This document shows, one piece after another, positions 7,860 through 16,940 of a stretch of DNA of 64,000 nucleotides (the stretch's first letter is position 1; the number at the start of each line of letters is the position of its first letter). A program made the position numbers and the translations under genes. This DNA is from Algoriphagus chordae (lineage in GTDB: Bacteria; Bacteroidota; Bacteroidia; Cytophagales; Cyclobacteriaceae): positions 62,001 through 126,000 of the forward strand of contig NZ_QKZT01000016.1 in NCBI RefSeq assembly GCF_003254055.1. The letters are read 5' to 3'. A model generated the notes under the pieces. That model made no database searches. It had not been told where the DNA came from and saw only the letters and a program-made list of their open reading frames with translations.

Positions 7860-8400
7860 GATGAGACTACTAACGTGCCAATGGCACACTTTACCAAAGT
7901 TGGCAATCCCAGAGAATCTTATGATAGGTGGTTGAAGCGAGTGAGGACACTCGCTTGGGCGGATGGGTGAATAGATGCATCGTGCCGATGGCACTTTGGT
8001 GATGTCAAGGCCTATTTTAACTGGACTGAAGTCCAGTCTTACAAAATGGATCAAGCCTACGGCTTTTTGAAGTACTCAAATTCTCCCGAAGAATAGTATT
8101 AGCCTATGGTTTTTTCTGGGCCTGGAGTCTAGCGCTAATGATCGAGTCCAGCTTTGGGTTTTTGTAAGCTAAGTGGTTGAAAGCGAATACTGGGTTTTTT
8201 AGAAAGAGTCGTAGACTCGGCCAATATTGTAACCATGGACTTCAGTCCATGGGATAGTAGTAATAAAAGTAAACGAGAGAGCCATCGGCTCGGTGCATAT
8301 CTTCTAATGCTTCGTGCCGATGGTACTTTGGTGATGCCTAGATCTGTTTTGACTGGACTGAAGTTCAGCCTTACAAAATGGATCAAGCCTACGGCTTTTT
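7860..8400. repeat. Second palindrome cluster, no transposase
   Basis: The same hairpin types in the same order as around the RAYT: A (7875-7887, 7982-7994), B (8021-8036), C (8053-8065), D as GAGTC-gta-GACTC (8206-8218), E, CATGGACT-TC-AGTCCATG (8234-8251), D (8279-8291), A, GTGCC-gat-GGTAC (8314-8326), B, CTGGAC-TGAA-GTTCAG (8353-8368), C (8385-8397). The stretches 7982-8085 and 8314-8410 are near copies of one another. An extra 9-bp hairpin, AAGCGAGTG-agga-CACTCGCTT, sits at 7935-7956. The whole gap 7804-8613 has no convincing gene. Short frames inside it translate repeats. Confidence 0.83.
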
Positions 8401-8548
8401 CCTGGACTCAAATTCAGTCCTAATGGATTGATTAAGCCTATGGATTTTTCTAAGGTTGAGACCTACCACTGAGCCCCTCTCTTGCCGCTCTTGTGGAGGA
8501 GGGATTTGACAACTAGTTAGATGCAGGTAAGGGATTCCTATAAGAAAA

Positions 8549-8580
8549 TGGGTCAAAAGGAACTAGCTCCTTTTGACCCA
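8549..8580 (-). terminator. Rho-independent terminator of the large PVC gene
   Basis: A 13-bp perfect stem, TGGGTCAAAAGGA / TCCTTTTGACCCA, with a 6-base loop. On the minus strand it is followed by TTTTCTTAT. It lies 34 bp past the stop of the minus-strand gene that ends at 8614. Confidence 0.8.
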
Positions 8581-8613
8581 AATTTTATTCAACTGACAAT
8601 TGACAACTAACAA

Positions 8614-11600
8614 CTATTTCTCCATAGGATGCGCTTTCAGCAAATCCGCAGGCTGGTAGAATCCAGTGTGATCTTTGATTTCTTCTCTTATCTTTTTTAC
8701 CAAGTCAGGAGAAATGGCTGAAGCCTGATTTCCAAAAGAGTTTCTTACGAAAGTCAGTACTGCTGCTACTTCTGAGTCGTCAAGCATTCCTTCGAAAGGA
8801 GTCATCGGAACTTGACCTGGGTAGTCTTTTCCTTTTACAGTAATTGGTCCCATTACGCCTTTCAAAACTATTTTGATCAAACGCTCTTCATCGCCAGTCA
8901 CCCAAGGGGTATCTGCAAGTGGAGGAAAGCCTGAGGCAGTTAGCCCTTGACCATTTGGCTGATGGCAAGTCTCGCAATATCCTTCTCTTGCATAGATTTC
9001 CTTGCCTAGAATGAATAGCTCTCTATCTGAACCAGTTAAGGAGGATTTGATATCCTCTTCTTTTTTCTCTTTTACAGAAAGCCCAGAAATATGGGCCACT
9101 GCTGCTTCATAAGCTGGCGTGATCCATTCTTCCATTTCGGTGTCTTCAGCTGCTGAAAGTACTTCAAGACCTTCTTGGCGTGGCATCCATGACGCAGCTA
9201 CGATAGCTTCAAGGCGTACACGTCCATTTTCATCCTGTACAGCTGCAGTCATCAATTCCTTCTGATTAGAAACTTGGTGACCTGTGTAGCGCAGTACACG
9301 TACAGCTGCTGCTCTAGCTCTATAGTCTTTTGCGTTTAGCATTTGCTCAAGGATGTCTGTGTTCACCTTGTTGATGCCCCAAGTGACCCAAAGTGCTTCT
9401 AGTAAGTGATGCTCATATCTTGGATCATTTTTGTCCAGTTTTCCTGCCCAATCCGCCACTGCATCATAGACTTCCTGCTGGTCACGGCCTCTAAGCTCAC
9501 GACGGGTTCTATATCGAGATCTGTATTCTGGAAGTTTTAGGTTTTCCAACAGTTCAGGAATACTCGCGCCATCGATTTTGGCTGGTGTAACTAAAGGTCT
9601 GGAAGGATAAGTGATTCTGTAGATTCTTCCATGCTGATGATCTCTCAAAGGATCACGCGCATTGTGTTGCATGTGCCCGATTAGGATATTGTGCCAATCG
9701 ACTACGTAAAGTGAGCCGTCTGGCGCAAACTCCATGTCAACAGGACGGAAATTTCTGTCGGTAGAAGTAAGTAAATCTTGTCTCCATTTGGTAGAGAAGC
9801 CAGTACCCTCATCGATCATCTGATGCTGCTTCGTACCCAAGAAACCAATGGTGTTATTGATAATCATATCTCCCTGAATATCGTCTGGGAAATGACGGCT
9901 GGAAATAAATTCCAAACCTGAAGTAGGTCTTACTTTTTGTTCTTGTTGAATCAGGTTTGACCCTTTATTAGTAGCATTTCCGTAGCGAGGTAAAACAGAG
10001 CCCGGTTCCATCCAGTTGACATTAGGTCCAGAAGTTTCTGCGTAGAAGTTTTGTCCCCATTCGTCAAAGGCAATACCCCAAGGATTTGGAATGCTTACCT
10101 GTGCTACTCTTTCCAGCTTATGTCTGCTAGGTGTGTATCTGTAAAAACCACCATTGGTTGCTCTTACAGTACCGTAAGAAGTTTCCACGTTGGTATGCAA
10201 GAATACACCTTCGCCCATATAAATGGACCCTGATTCATCTGTGGTGAACGCTGAAATGGCATGGTGTGTATCGTGATCGTCAAATCCGCTCAGAAGAATT
10301 TCTTTTCTGTCGTATTTGTCGTCATTGTTGTCATCGTAAAGGATGACCAAGTTGTTGCCTTGTGATACATAGACTCCTTCTGCGGCTAGTTCAAAGCCAA
10401 TAGGAAGGTGTAGATCATCCGCAAAGACAGTTTCCTTATCTGCTTTACCATCATTATCTGTGTCTTCGTAAATCAAAAGCTTATCTGCAGGGCGGGAATC
10501 TCCAGGTTTGTAGTGAGGATAACTCGGCATCACAGCTACCCAAAGCCTGCCTTTGTTGTCAAATGAAAGCTGAACTGGATTAGCTAGGTTTGGCCAGTCT
10601 TCTTCAGAGGCGAAAAGCTCAACTTTATATCCTGCAGGTACATTCAATTTGGCAAGTGCTTCTTCCCCGTAGAGATACTCTAGGTTTCCGTTTTTCTCGG
10701 GGTTGTAATTGGTTTGTACTTCAGGGAGTTTTTTGGTATTGGCATCTGCCGCAGCAAGGTCTTTTTTCTCGCCTTTATTTGCCATCCAGATAGCCGTATC
10801 CCTGATGGCAGTCAGCTCACGGATTTTCTCCAACTCGAAAGGATAATTGTCTGGACCGAAAGGATCATATCTTCTACCGAATACGTGTACGCCATTCGGG
10901 ATTTTGTAGTCATTTCTCCAAAACCAGTTCTTCTCCTGTACTGCATCGTGTACCAACTCACGGTTAGCTCCACTGGCGATTTTTTGTTTTCCAAAAATCT
11001 CATCTGCAAGAAGTACCGCTAGTTTTTGATATCCAGCTTCATTCAATTGAGACCCATCAATAGTTAGATCCTCCTCCGTTTCCAGGTACCAATCTTTACT
11101 TGGGTTGAAGGCATCTACAAAAAGCACCTTGTTTTTTTCAGCTACTTCCTTCATCGCTACAGTGTAGAGATTGAGATTTTCATTCTCTGTTTTTCCGTCA
11201 GGCACATCGATTTTTGCCGATAGATCTTCGAAAGCTATAGGCGAAACAATCACTAGTTTAGGAGAAAGTGTGTCGTGGTATTTTTGACGAAGTGTATGCT
11301 TGATAAATGCATCAAGTTCCGCCTTATAATTTTCCACACCATCTACTCCTTGAAAGGATTCGCTGTATCCGAAAAATGAAATAATAAGGTCTGTTTGTAG
11401 CCTAGTTAGCCATTCGTCAGGCTTTTCGAAATGGCCAATACTGTTTGAAGGAGTGGCGTATTCAACTTGGAAGTCCTCTGCTCCAGGGAAAGCCCATGGG
11501 TCATTAGTTCCAGATCTTGGCCTAAAGCCTGGCGTATCTCCAGGATCAGCCATGTTTCGGATAAACAGGTTTTTTTCAGGATTTCTGAGCTGCATCTCTG

Positions 11601-11763
11601 TTTCGAAGGTTCCATAATCCATCATTCTGGATCCCAAATTATCCCCAATCAGAGCAATTCTCATGTTTGGTTTTAATTCGATAGTTTCCTTTTGAGTGCA
11701 TTGAAAAGTAAGGAGTCCTAGAATAACAAGGACCAGGAGCTGTTGGGGGGATTTTTTAAGCAT
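8614..11763 (-). CDS. SGNH-like / PVC-type dehydrogenase / HEAT / cytochrome c fusion lipoprotein
   Basis: A 1049-residue lipoprotein (lipobox Cys22 if started at 11763; the frame opens at 11820, but the inner ATG gives a clean signal peptide). Order of parts: SGNH-like domain (about 33-270); PVC-type membrane-bound dehydrogenase beta-propeller (about 350-770, starting near LNVPAGYKVELFASEEDWPN, with NPWGIAFDEWG and YVVDWHN blades); HEAT-like repeats (about 790-900); C-terminal monohaem cytochrome c with CETCH (Cys930, Cys933, His934) and a likely Met ligand in VPMTPF. The SGNH part looks inactive: block I reads IGDN where GDS is usual, and the usual DxxHL end block reads DGSQLN. It probably oxidises a sugar and passes electrons to a periplasmic acceptor; this is inference from the family. 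Divergent from susC. Confidence 0.88.
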   Translation of the reverse strand: MLKKSPQQLLVLVILGLLTFQCTQKETIELKPNMRIALIGDNLGSRMMDYGTFETEMQLRNPEKNLFIRNMADPGDTPGFRPRSGTNDPWAFPGAEDFQVEYATPSNSIGHFEKPDEWLTRLQTDLIISFFGYSESFQGVDGVENYKAELDAFIKHTLRQKYHDTLSPKLVIVSPIAFEDLSAKIDVPDGKTENENLNLYTVAMKEVAEKNKVLFVDAFNPSKDWYLETEEDLTIDGSQLNEAGYQKLAVLLADEIFGKQKIASGANRELVHDAVQEKNWFWRNDYKIPNGVHVFGRRYDPFGPDNYPFELEKIRELTAIRDTAIWMANKGEKKDLAAADANTKKLPEVQTNYNPEKNGNLEYLYGEEALAKLNVPAGYKVELFASEEDWPNLANPVQLSFDNKGRLWVAVMPSYPHYKPGDSRPADKLLIYEDTDNDGKADKETVFADDLHLPIGFELAAEGVYVSQGNNLVILYDDNNDDKYDRKEILLSGFDDHDTHHAISAFTTDESGSIYMGEGVFLHTNVETSYGTVRATNGGFYRYTPSRHKLERVAQVSIPNPWGIAFDEWGQNFYAETSGPNVNWMEPGSVLPRYGNATNKGSNLIQQEQKVRPTSGLEFISSRHFPDDIQGDMIINNTIGFLGTKQHQMIDEGTGFSTKWRQDLLTSTDRNFRPVDMEFAPDGSLYVVDWHNILIGHMQHNARDPLRDHQHGRIYRITYPSRPLVTPAKIDGASIPELLENLKLPEYRSRYRTRRELRGRDQQEVYDAVADWAGKLDKNDPRYEHHLLEALWVTWGINKVNTDILEQMLNAKDYRARAAAVRVLRYTGHQVSNQKELMTAAVQDENGRVRLEAIVAASWMPRQEGLEVLSAAEDTEMEEWITPAYEAAVAHISGLSVKEKKEEDIKSSLTGSDRELFILGKEIYAREGYCETCHQPNGQGLTASGFPPLADTPWVTGDEERLIKIVLKGVMGPITVKGKDYPGQVPMTPFEGMLDDSEVAAVLTFVRNSFGNQASAISPDLVKKIREEIKDHTGFYQPADLLKAHPMEK

Positions 11764-11950
11764 TTTCTTGATTACTGTCAAATGAGCTCTAATATTAGGG
11801 ATAAAGCATGGGATAATCAATTAATGAAGTTTAAGCTAAAGCTTCCATTGGGTTGGGTGGTAATATTCAACTATGGTGTACAGAAAATGTGTTTAATAGG
11901 TGGGTTAGCTATTTTAAATACTGGTTATATAACTTTTATTTTATATTACT

Positions 11951-12025
11951 ATCCTGTAGTGTCCTGTTATATTTAAATTTTTGTAAAAATATATAAGTGG
12001 ATATTATTCAGGATGGTACAGGATA
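11951..12025. promoter_or_regulatory. Inverted pair of operator-like sites in the divergent promoter region
   Basis: Left site ATCCTG-TAGTG-TCCTG (11951-11966) and right site CAGGA-TGGTA-CAGGAT (12009-12024) mirror one another. Extended, the arms are CTATCCTGTAnnnTCCTG and CAGGAnnnTACAGGATAG, with centres 57 bp apart. They lie between the large PVC protein and susC and so could control both directions. Similar single sites precede both sulfatases. The spacing fits two dimer sites that could loop or bind cooperatively. No TAnnTTTG box was found here. Confidence 0.6.
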
Positions 12026-12089
12026 GGGCTGAGTCTTAATAATAGTTAATTAGAGGAGATTTTTAATCATTAACATTAAACCCATTCCT

Positions 12090-15000
12090 ATGCAAAACTA
12101 TTATCAAAAAAATGTGAAAATCCGATTTATAGGATTTTTACTCATGTTGTTTGTACTTTCTGTGCCTTTATATGCGCAGACTGTTACAGTAAAAGGAACT
12201 GTCGTCTCCGAGGGAGATAATGAGCCAGTTCCTGGAGCTTTGGTTTCTATTAAGGGTACACAGAAAGGAACTGTGACCGATATTGATGGAAAGTTCTCAC
12301 TCGATGCCTCGGTAGGCGAAACCTTAGTGGTAAGCTTTGTTGGATTTACTTCAAATGAAGTTGTCATTACTAATATCAATGGTGAAATTCTGGTGACGCT
12401 GGCCTATTCTACCTCGGATTTATCTGAAGTAGTAGTAGTTGGTTATGGTAGTCAAGTCAAACGAGAAGTTACAGGGGCTGTACAATCTGTCAACGAGGCG
12501 GAGTTGAAGGATTTGCCTGTGTCCTCCATGGCTCAGAAGCTTCAAGGACGATTAGCTGGTGTGCAGATCAATCAAACCACTGGTAAGCCTGGGCAAGGAA
12601 TGAGTGTCCGTATAAGAGGTCAATTATCTGTATCTGGAGGAAGTAACCCTTTATATGTAGTGGATGGTTTTCCGATCACTGGGGATATCAACACGCTCAA
12701 CCCAGATGAAATTCAAGAAATTACAGTATTGAAAGATGCGGCATCAACCTCACTTTATGGGTCAAGAGCGGCAAATGGCGTGGTCCTGATCACCACCAAA
12801 AAGGGTAAAGTAGGACAGACGAATGTGAACTTGAATGTGTACACAGGTTTCCAGAAAGTTCCGGAGAACGGTCGTTTGGAAATGATGGATGCTGAGGAAT
12901 TTGCGATTTTTAAGCAAGAATATTATACAGCAGCAGGTCAGGACGTTCCGGAGGTTTTTCAAAATGCTTCTCAGTATAGAGGAAAATCTAATGACTGGTA
13001 TGATGCGATGCTTCAGACTGCTCCGATCACTTCCTATAATCTTACAGTTACTTCAAATAAGGAGAAAGTTAATACGGCAATTATAGCTGGTGTTTTTGAT
13101 CAGGATGGAGTAGTAGTCAACTCTGATTATACTAGGTTTTCCTTGAGAATGAATACGGACTATCAAGTGTCTGATAAAGTGAATATTGGTGTAAATGTAG
13201 CACCTTCTTATGTAGTGGATAATACTCCACGAACTGATGGTACCAGAGGTACGGGTATCTTATTTAATGCACTACACACTTGGCCAATTATGCCTATCTA
13301 TGAGGAAAATGGAGAGCTAACCTCTTTTAATCAGCTTCCTTCGAATACAGGTAATATTTTCGCCTATCCAAACTGGGTAAGATCAGCTCAGGAGATTACG
13401 AATGAAACGAAGCAATTGAATGTATTGACAAATGCCTATATAGAATGGAAGCCAATTCCAGGTCTTTCGCTGAAATCTACTTTTAATGCAGAGCTGGGAA
13501 GCTCAAAGTATTTCTGGTTCAACCCTTCTACGGCAACAGCAAATATCAACACTACTATTCCAACGGTAGCGGTTTCAATCCGAGATATGGATGAGCGCTT
13601 GTCATGGTTGAATGAAAACATTGCTACTTATACTAAAAGTATTGGTGATCACAACTTCCAGTTGTTAGCAGGTTTTTCTAATCAAAAATTTAGAAGTGAA
13701 AGCACTCGAATTCAAGCGGATACTTATGCCGATGATCGTATTCCGACTATACAAGGAGCTATTAATGTAAATAGAGGAGGAACTAACTCGGGTGTAGGAG
13801 AGTGGTCTCTAACTTCCTTGTTTTCTAGGTTGACATATAATTTCCAAGGCAAATATCTCTTTACTGCTTCAGTAAGAGGAGATGGTTCTTCTAGATTTGG
13901 CTCTGACAATCGCTGGGGAGTTTTCCCTTCTGCATCTGTGGGATGGGTACTTTCTGACGAAGGATTCTTGAATACTAGCTCTACGATTTCCTTTACCAAG
14001 CTACGTGCTAGCTACGGTATTACAGGAAATAATAACATTGGTAACTACACTTCCTATGCCTTGGTTAATAACACGATCAATGCGGTTTTTGGTGAAACTG
14101 TAGTGCCTGGTGCTGGTGTTACTTCATTAAGTAATACGAATCTGGGATGGGAAACTACCGCTCAGTTTGATGTAGGTTTGGATTTAGGACTCTGGGAAGA
14201 TAGGTTGCTATTTACCTATGATTTTTATACTAAAAACACGACCAATTTGCTGTATGCTGTGCAGATTCCTCAAGAGTCAGGGTTTTCTAACTACAATGAT
14301 AACATTGGCGAGATCCATTTCTGGGGTCATGAGTTTGGTATAAACTCGGTAAATACTACGGGTTCTTTCCGCTGGACTACCAATGCCAACTTATCTATCA
14401 ATAGAAATATGGTAGTTGACTTGGCAGAAGGAATTGATAGAGTATATGGTTCTTACCATATTACGCAAGTGGGTCAGCCATTCGGTCAATTCTATGGATT
14501 GGTAAAGGAAGGAAACTATGCAAATGCAGAAGATTTGGCTAATTCACCTATCATTCCAGGTCGCTCCACAGTTGGTAGCATCAAACTTAAAGATGTAAAT
14601 GGAGATGGGGTGATTACTTATGGAGGTGACAATGATGATAGAGCTATCATTGGTAACCCATTCCCTGATTTCACTTATGGCTTGATTAACAATTTCGCTT
14701 GGAAAGGTTTTGATGCAAGTGTTGCTATTTCAGGATCCCAAGGAAATCAGTTGTATATGAGGCACTTGTATTCTACTGCCAATTTGGATGGTGTATTTAA
14801 CATGGTAGCCAAAGCTTCAGATAGATTCAAATCTCCGGAGGATCCAGGAGAGGGTATTTTCGGTACGACTGTAGGGGGAGGAAATGTCACAGGAGTAGAG
14901 CGTGACTGGAACAATAGCAACTTTGTATGGGATGCCTCTTATTTGACTATAAGAAACATTACGATTGGCTATACTTTCACCAAACTACCTAAGACCATCA

Positions 15001-15188
15001 AGTCACTTAGACTTTATGCTTCTGGACAGAATATGTGGGTGTTCACCGATTATTGGGGAGGATCAAATCCTGAGGTGAGTATGCAAAATAACGGTCAAGG
15101 CGACGGTGGTAACCTAAGCCAAGGAGTAGATCTGTCGGCGTATCCAGTTCCACGTACAATCACTTTTGGTGCAAATATCAATTTTTGA
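12090..15188 (+). CDS. SusC/RagA-type TonB-dependent outer membrane receptor
   Basis: A 1032-residue SusC-family transporter. It has a signal peptide (cleavage near YAQ, residue 30), then a carboxypeptidase-D-like regulatory domain (about 31-110, VKGTVVSEGDNEPVPGALVSIKG), then a SEVVVVGYGSQVKREVTGA segment leading to the plug (about 120-235, with NPLYVVDGFPI and STSLYGSRAANGVVLITTKKG), then a 22-strand barrel to the C-terminal aromatic residue. It would import oligosaccharides across the outer membrane with its SusD partner, encoded next (the susD ATG lies 48 bp past the stop). It is first in a susC-susD-PVC-DUF1080 operon ending at a terminator near 20.5 kb. An inverted operator pair lies upstream. 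The ligand is unknown. Confidence 0.96.
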   Translation: MQNYYQKNVKIRFIGFLLMLFVLSVPLYAQTVTVKGTVVSEGDNEPVPGALVSIKGTQKGTVTDIDGKFSLDASVGETLVVSFVGFTSNEVVITNINGEILVTLAYSTSDLSEVVVVGYGSQVKREVTGAVQSVNEAELKDLPVSSMAQKLQGRLAGVQINQTTGKPGQGMSVRIRGQLSVSGGSNPLYVVDGFPITGDINTLNPDEIQEITVLKDAASTSLYGSRAANGVVLITTKKGKVGQTNVNLNVYTGFQKVPENGRLEMMDAEEFAIFKQEYYTAAGQDVPEVFQNASQYRGKSNDWYDAMLQTAPITSYNLTVTSNKEKVNTAIIAGVFDQDGVVVNSDYTRFSLRMNTDYQVSDKVNIGVNVAPSYVVDNTPRTDGTRGTGILFNALHTWPIMPIYEENGELTSFNQLPSNTGNIFAYPNWVRSAQEITNETKQLNVLTNAYIEWKPIPGLSLKSTFNAELGSSKYFWFNPSTATANINTTIPTVAVSIRDMDERLSWLNENIATYTKSIGDHNFQLLAGFSNQKFRSESTRIQADTYADDRIPTIQGAINVNRGGTNSGVGEWSLTSLFSRLTYNFQGKYLFTASVRGDGSSRFGSDNRWGVFPSASVGWVLSDEGFLNTSSTISFTKLRASYGITGNNNIGNYTSYALVNNTINAVFGETVVPGAGVTSLSNTNLGWETTAQFDVGLDLGLWEDRLLFTYDFYTKNTTNLLYAVQIPQESGFSNYNDNIGEIHFWGHEFGINSVNTTGSFRWTTNANLSINRNMVVDLAEGIDRVYGSYHITQVGQPFGQFYGLVKEGNYANAEDLANSPIIPGRSTVGSIKLKDVNGDGVITYGGDNDDRAIIGNPFPDFTYGLINNFAWKGFDASVAISGSQGNQLYMRHLYSTANLDGVFNMVAKASDRFKSPEDPGEGIFGTTVGGGNVTGVERDWNNSNFVWDASYLTIRNITIGYTFTKLPKTIKSLRLYASGQNMWVFTDYWGGSNPEVSMQNNGQGDGGNLSQGVDLSAYPVPRTITFGANINF

Positions 15189-15235
15189 TTTTGCTGAGAC
15201 TGTATACACATTATTCAACTCAAACTGTATTTAAA

Positions 15236-16744
15236 ATGAAAAAATATATAATCGTATTATTATCAGCGTGCATGGGGCTTACCAGCTGTGATGATTTTCT
15301 CACGGTGGTCCCAGAGACACAATTGAGCTCGGCTACTTTCTTTAAAACCGAGACTGACTTTGAACAGGCGGTAAATGCCGCTTACGTACCACTCAGAACT
15401 ATCGTCAATGATAGAGCGTGGAAGCTAGGAGAAATGCATTCTGACAACACTTATTATGCTCGAAATGTGCTTTTCGGTGCGGTAGATCCACAGGAAGATT
15501 TGGCGGATTTCTCTGTGCCAGAGGCAAATGGAGTCACTGCTAATGGTAATGTTCTCCAGCAATACAGACAGGATTATCAGATCATTGCCCGAACAAATCA
15601 AATTCTTGATTTAATCGATGATGCTGATTTTGACCAAGATGCTAAAGGAAATCTTAAAGGTCAAGCGCTTTTCTTGCGTGCCTATGCCTACTTTGAATTG
15701 GTAAGATATTTCGGTTCTGTTCCATTACATCTTGCTCCAGTTGCCACTCGTGAAGAAGCTGCATTGCCACTTTCTACTGAAGCGGAGATTTATGCTCAAA
15801 TTGTGCAAGATTTGCAAGCAGCTATTCCTGTTTTACTTCCTAAATCTCAACAACAGCCTGGGCGTGCAACCTCTGGTGCTGCGCGAACCTTATTAGGGAA
15901 CGTATACATAAATTTGGAGCAGTGGTCAGATGCGGAAACAGTATTAAGACCTGTGGTAGCCAGTGGAGAGTATATGTTGATGCCAAGTTATGATATGGCT
16001 TTTTCTGACAACAACAGTAATAAGAATAATTCTGAGTCAGTTTTCGAGGTACAGTTTCTTGAAGGGGCAGCAGGTTTGAATGGTAATTTTATTTATCAAT
16101 TTCTGCCAAGGCCACTTCTTGCATCGGAATTAGAAACTATAACTGGTACTAGCAACCCACAGCCTATCGATGGCGAAGGGAATAATATTCCTACTCCTGA
16201 TATCATAGCTGCTTACGAGGATGGTGATGCAAGGGAAGAAGCTTCTATAGGATATATTTTCGCATCCAATAGTTTCAGGGATGACAAGACTTATCCTTAT
16301 ATTAAGAAGTACGCTAAGAAGCACTCTCAGCATAACAATACGGGTACAAACTGGCCTATCTATAGATATGCTGAGGTATTGCTGTTTATGGCAGAAGCAC
16401 TCAACGAGCAAGGAAAAGATGGTGAGGCACTTGTCTTTCTGAATCAAGTTCGGGATAGAGCAGAGTTGGATCCAGTATCTGGTTCTGGTACTGCACTTGG
16501 TGAAGCCATTTTCAAGGAGAGAAGAGTAGAGCTAGCCTTTGAAAATAAGCGTTGGTTTGATATTCAGAGAACAGATCGTATCCAGGAGATTATTGTTCCT
16601 TATGGTCAGCGCATAGTCGCTAATCCTTTGGATTATTATTACCCACCATTGGAAGGAGCGGTACCAAGACCGAATGTGTTCACTAACCTTAACAAGTTCT
16701 ATGCACTACCAGCAGATGAATCTGCTTTAAGTCCTTATTTCTAA
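15236..16744 (+). CDS. SusD/RagB nutrient-binding lipoprotein
   Basis: A 502-residue SusD-family surface glycan-binding lipoprotein. It has a signal peptide and lipobox ending GLTSC (Cys17), then DDFLTVVPETQLSSATFF, the usual SusD start. TPR-like helices follow, with LRAYAYFELVRYFG (about 155-168), and the C-terminal block has RYAEVLLFMAEALNEQG and ERRVELAFENKRWFDI. The longer frame from 15185 overlaps the susC stop, so I choose the ATG at 15236, which gives a proper signal peptide. It forms the lid over the SusC barrel and captures the oligosaccharide. Confidence 0.96.
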   Translation: MKKYIIVLLSACMGLTSCDDFLTVVPETQLSSATFFKTETDFEQAVNAAYVPLRTIVNDRAWKLGEMHSDNTYYARNVLFGAVDPQEDLADFSVPEANGVTANGNVLQQYRQDYQIIARTNQILDLIDDADFDQDAKGNLKGQALFLRAYAYFELVRYFGSVPLHLAPVATREEAALPLSTEAEIYAQIVQDLQAAIPVLLPKSQQQPGRATSGAARTLLGNVYINLEQWSDAETVLRPVVASGEYMLMPSYDMAFSDNNSNKNNSESVFEVQFLEGAAGLNGNFIYQFLPRPLLASELETITGTSNPQPIDGEGNNIPTPDIIAAYEDGDAREEASIGYIFASNSFRDDKTYPYIKKYAKKHSQHNNTGTNWPIYRYAEVLLFMAEALNEQGKDGEALVFLNQVRDRAELDPVSGSGTALGEAIFKERRVELAFENKRWFDIQRTDRIQEIIVPYGQRIVANPLDYYYPPLEGAVPRPNVFTNLNKFYALPADESALSPYF

Positions 16745-16764
16745 ACCTCTCTAATGCAAATATG

Positions 16765-16810
16765 CCCAGTGCTATAGATTTCACATCTACTAGCATTGGG
16801 TAATTTTGGC
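16765..16810 (+). terminator. Hairpin after susD (possible attenuator)
   Basis: A 10-bp stem, CCCAGTGCTA / TAGCATTGGG (16765-16774 and 16791-16800) with one G.T pair, followed by TAATTTT. It could reduce readthrough into the PVC gene or protect the susCD mRNA end. The T tract is weak. Confidence 0.5.
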
Positions 16811-16940
16811 TTCATAGAAATATAGTCGTTGTCAAAATGTTTGTGATGGAAAGTGATTATAATTCATGGATGGCTTTATAATAGAATAATTAATTCCCAA
16901 TTTAAAACCCTTAATACTGTTATCAATTAACATTTAACCT

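Noticed and set aside
7839..8423. Short frames on both strands in the second repeat cluster
   Set aside because: They consist of translated hairpin repeats (for example two frames share MIHFVRL-like starts because the DNA is repeated).
11743..11976. 77-codon plus-strand frame between the PVC gene and susC
   Set aside because: It overlaps the start of the divergent gene and the operator pair and shows no conserved features.
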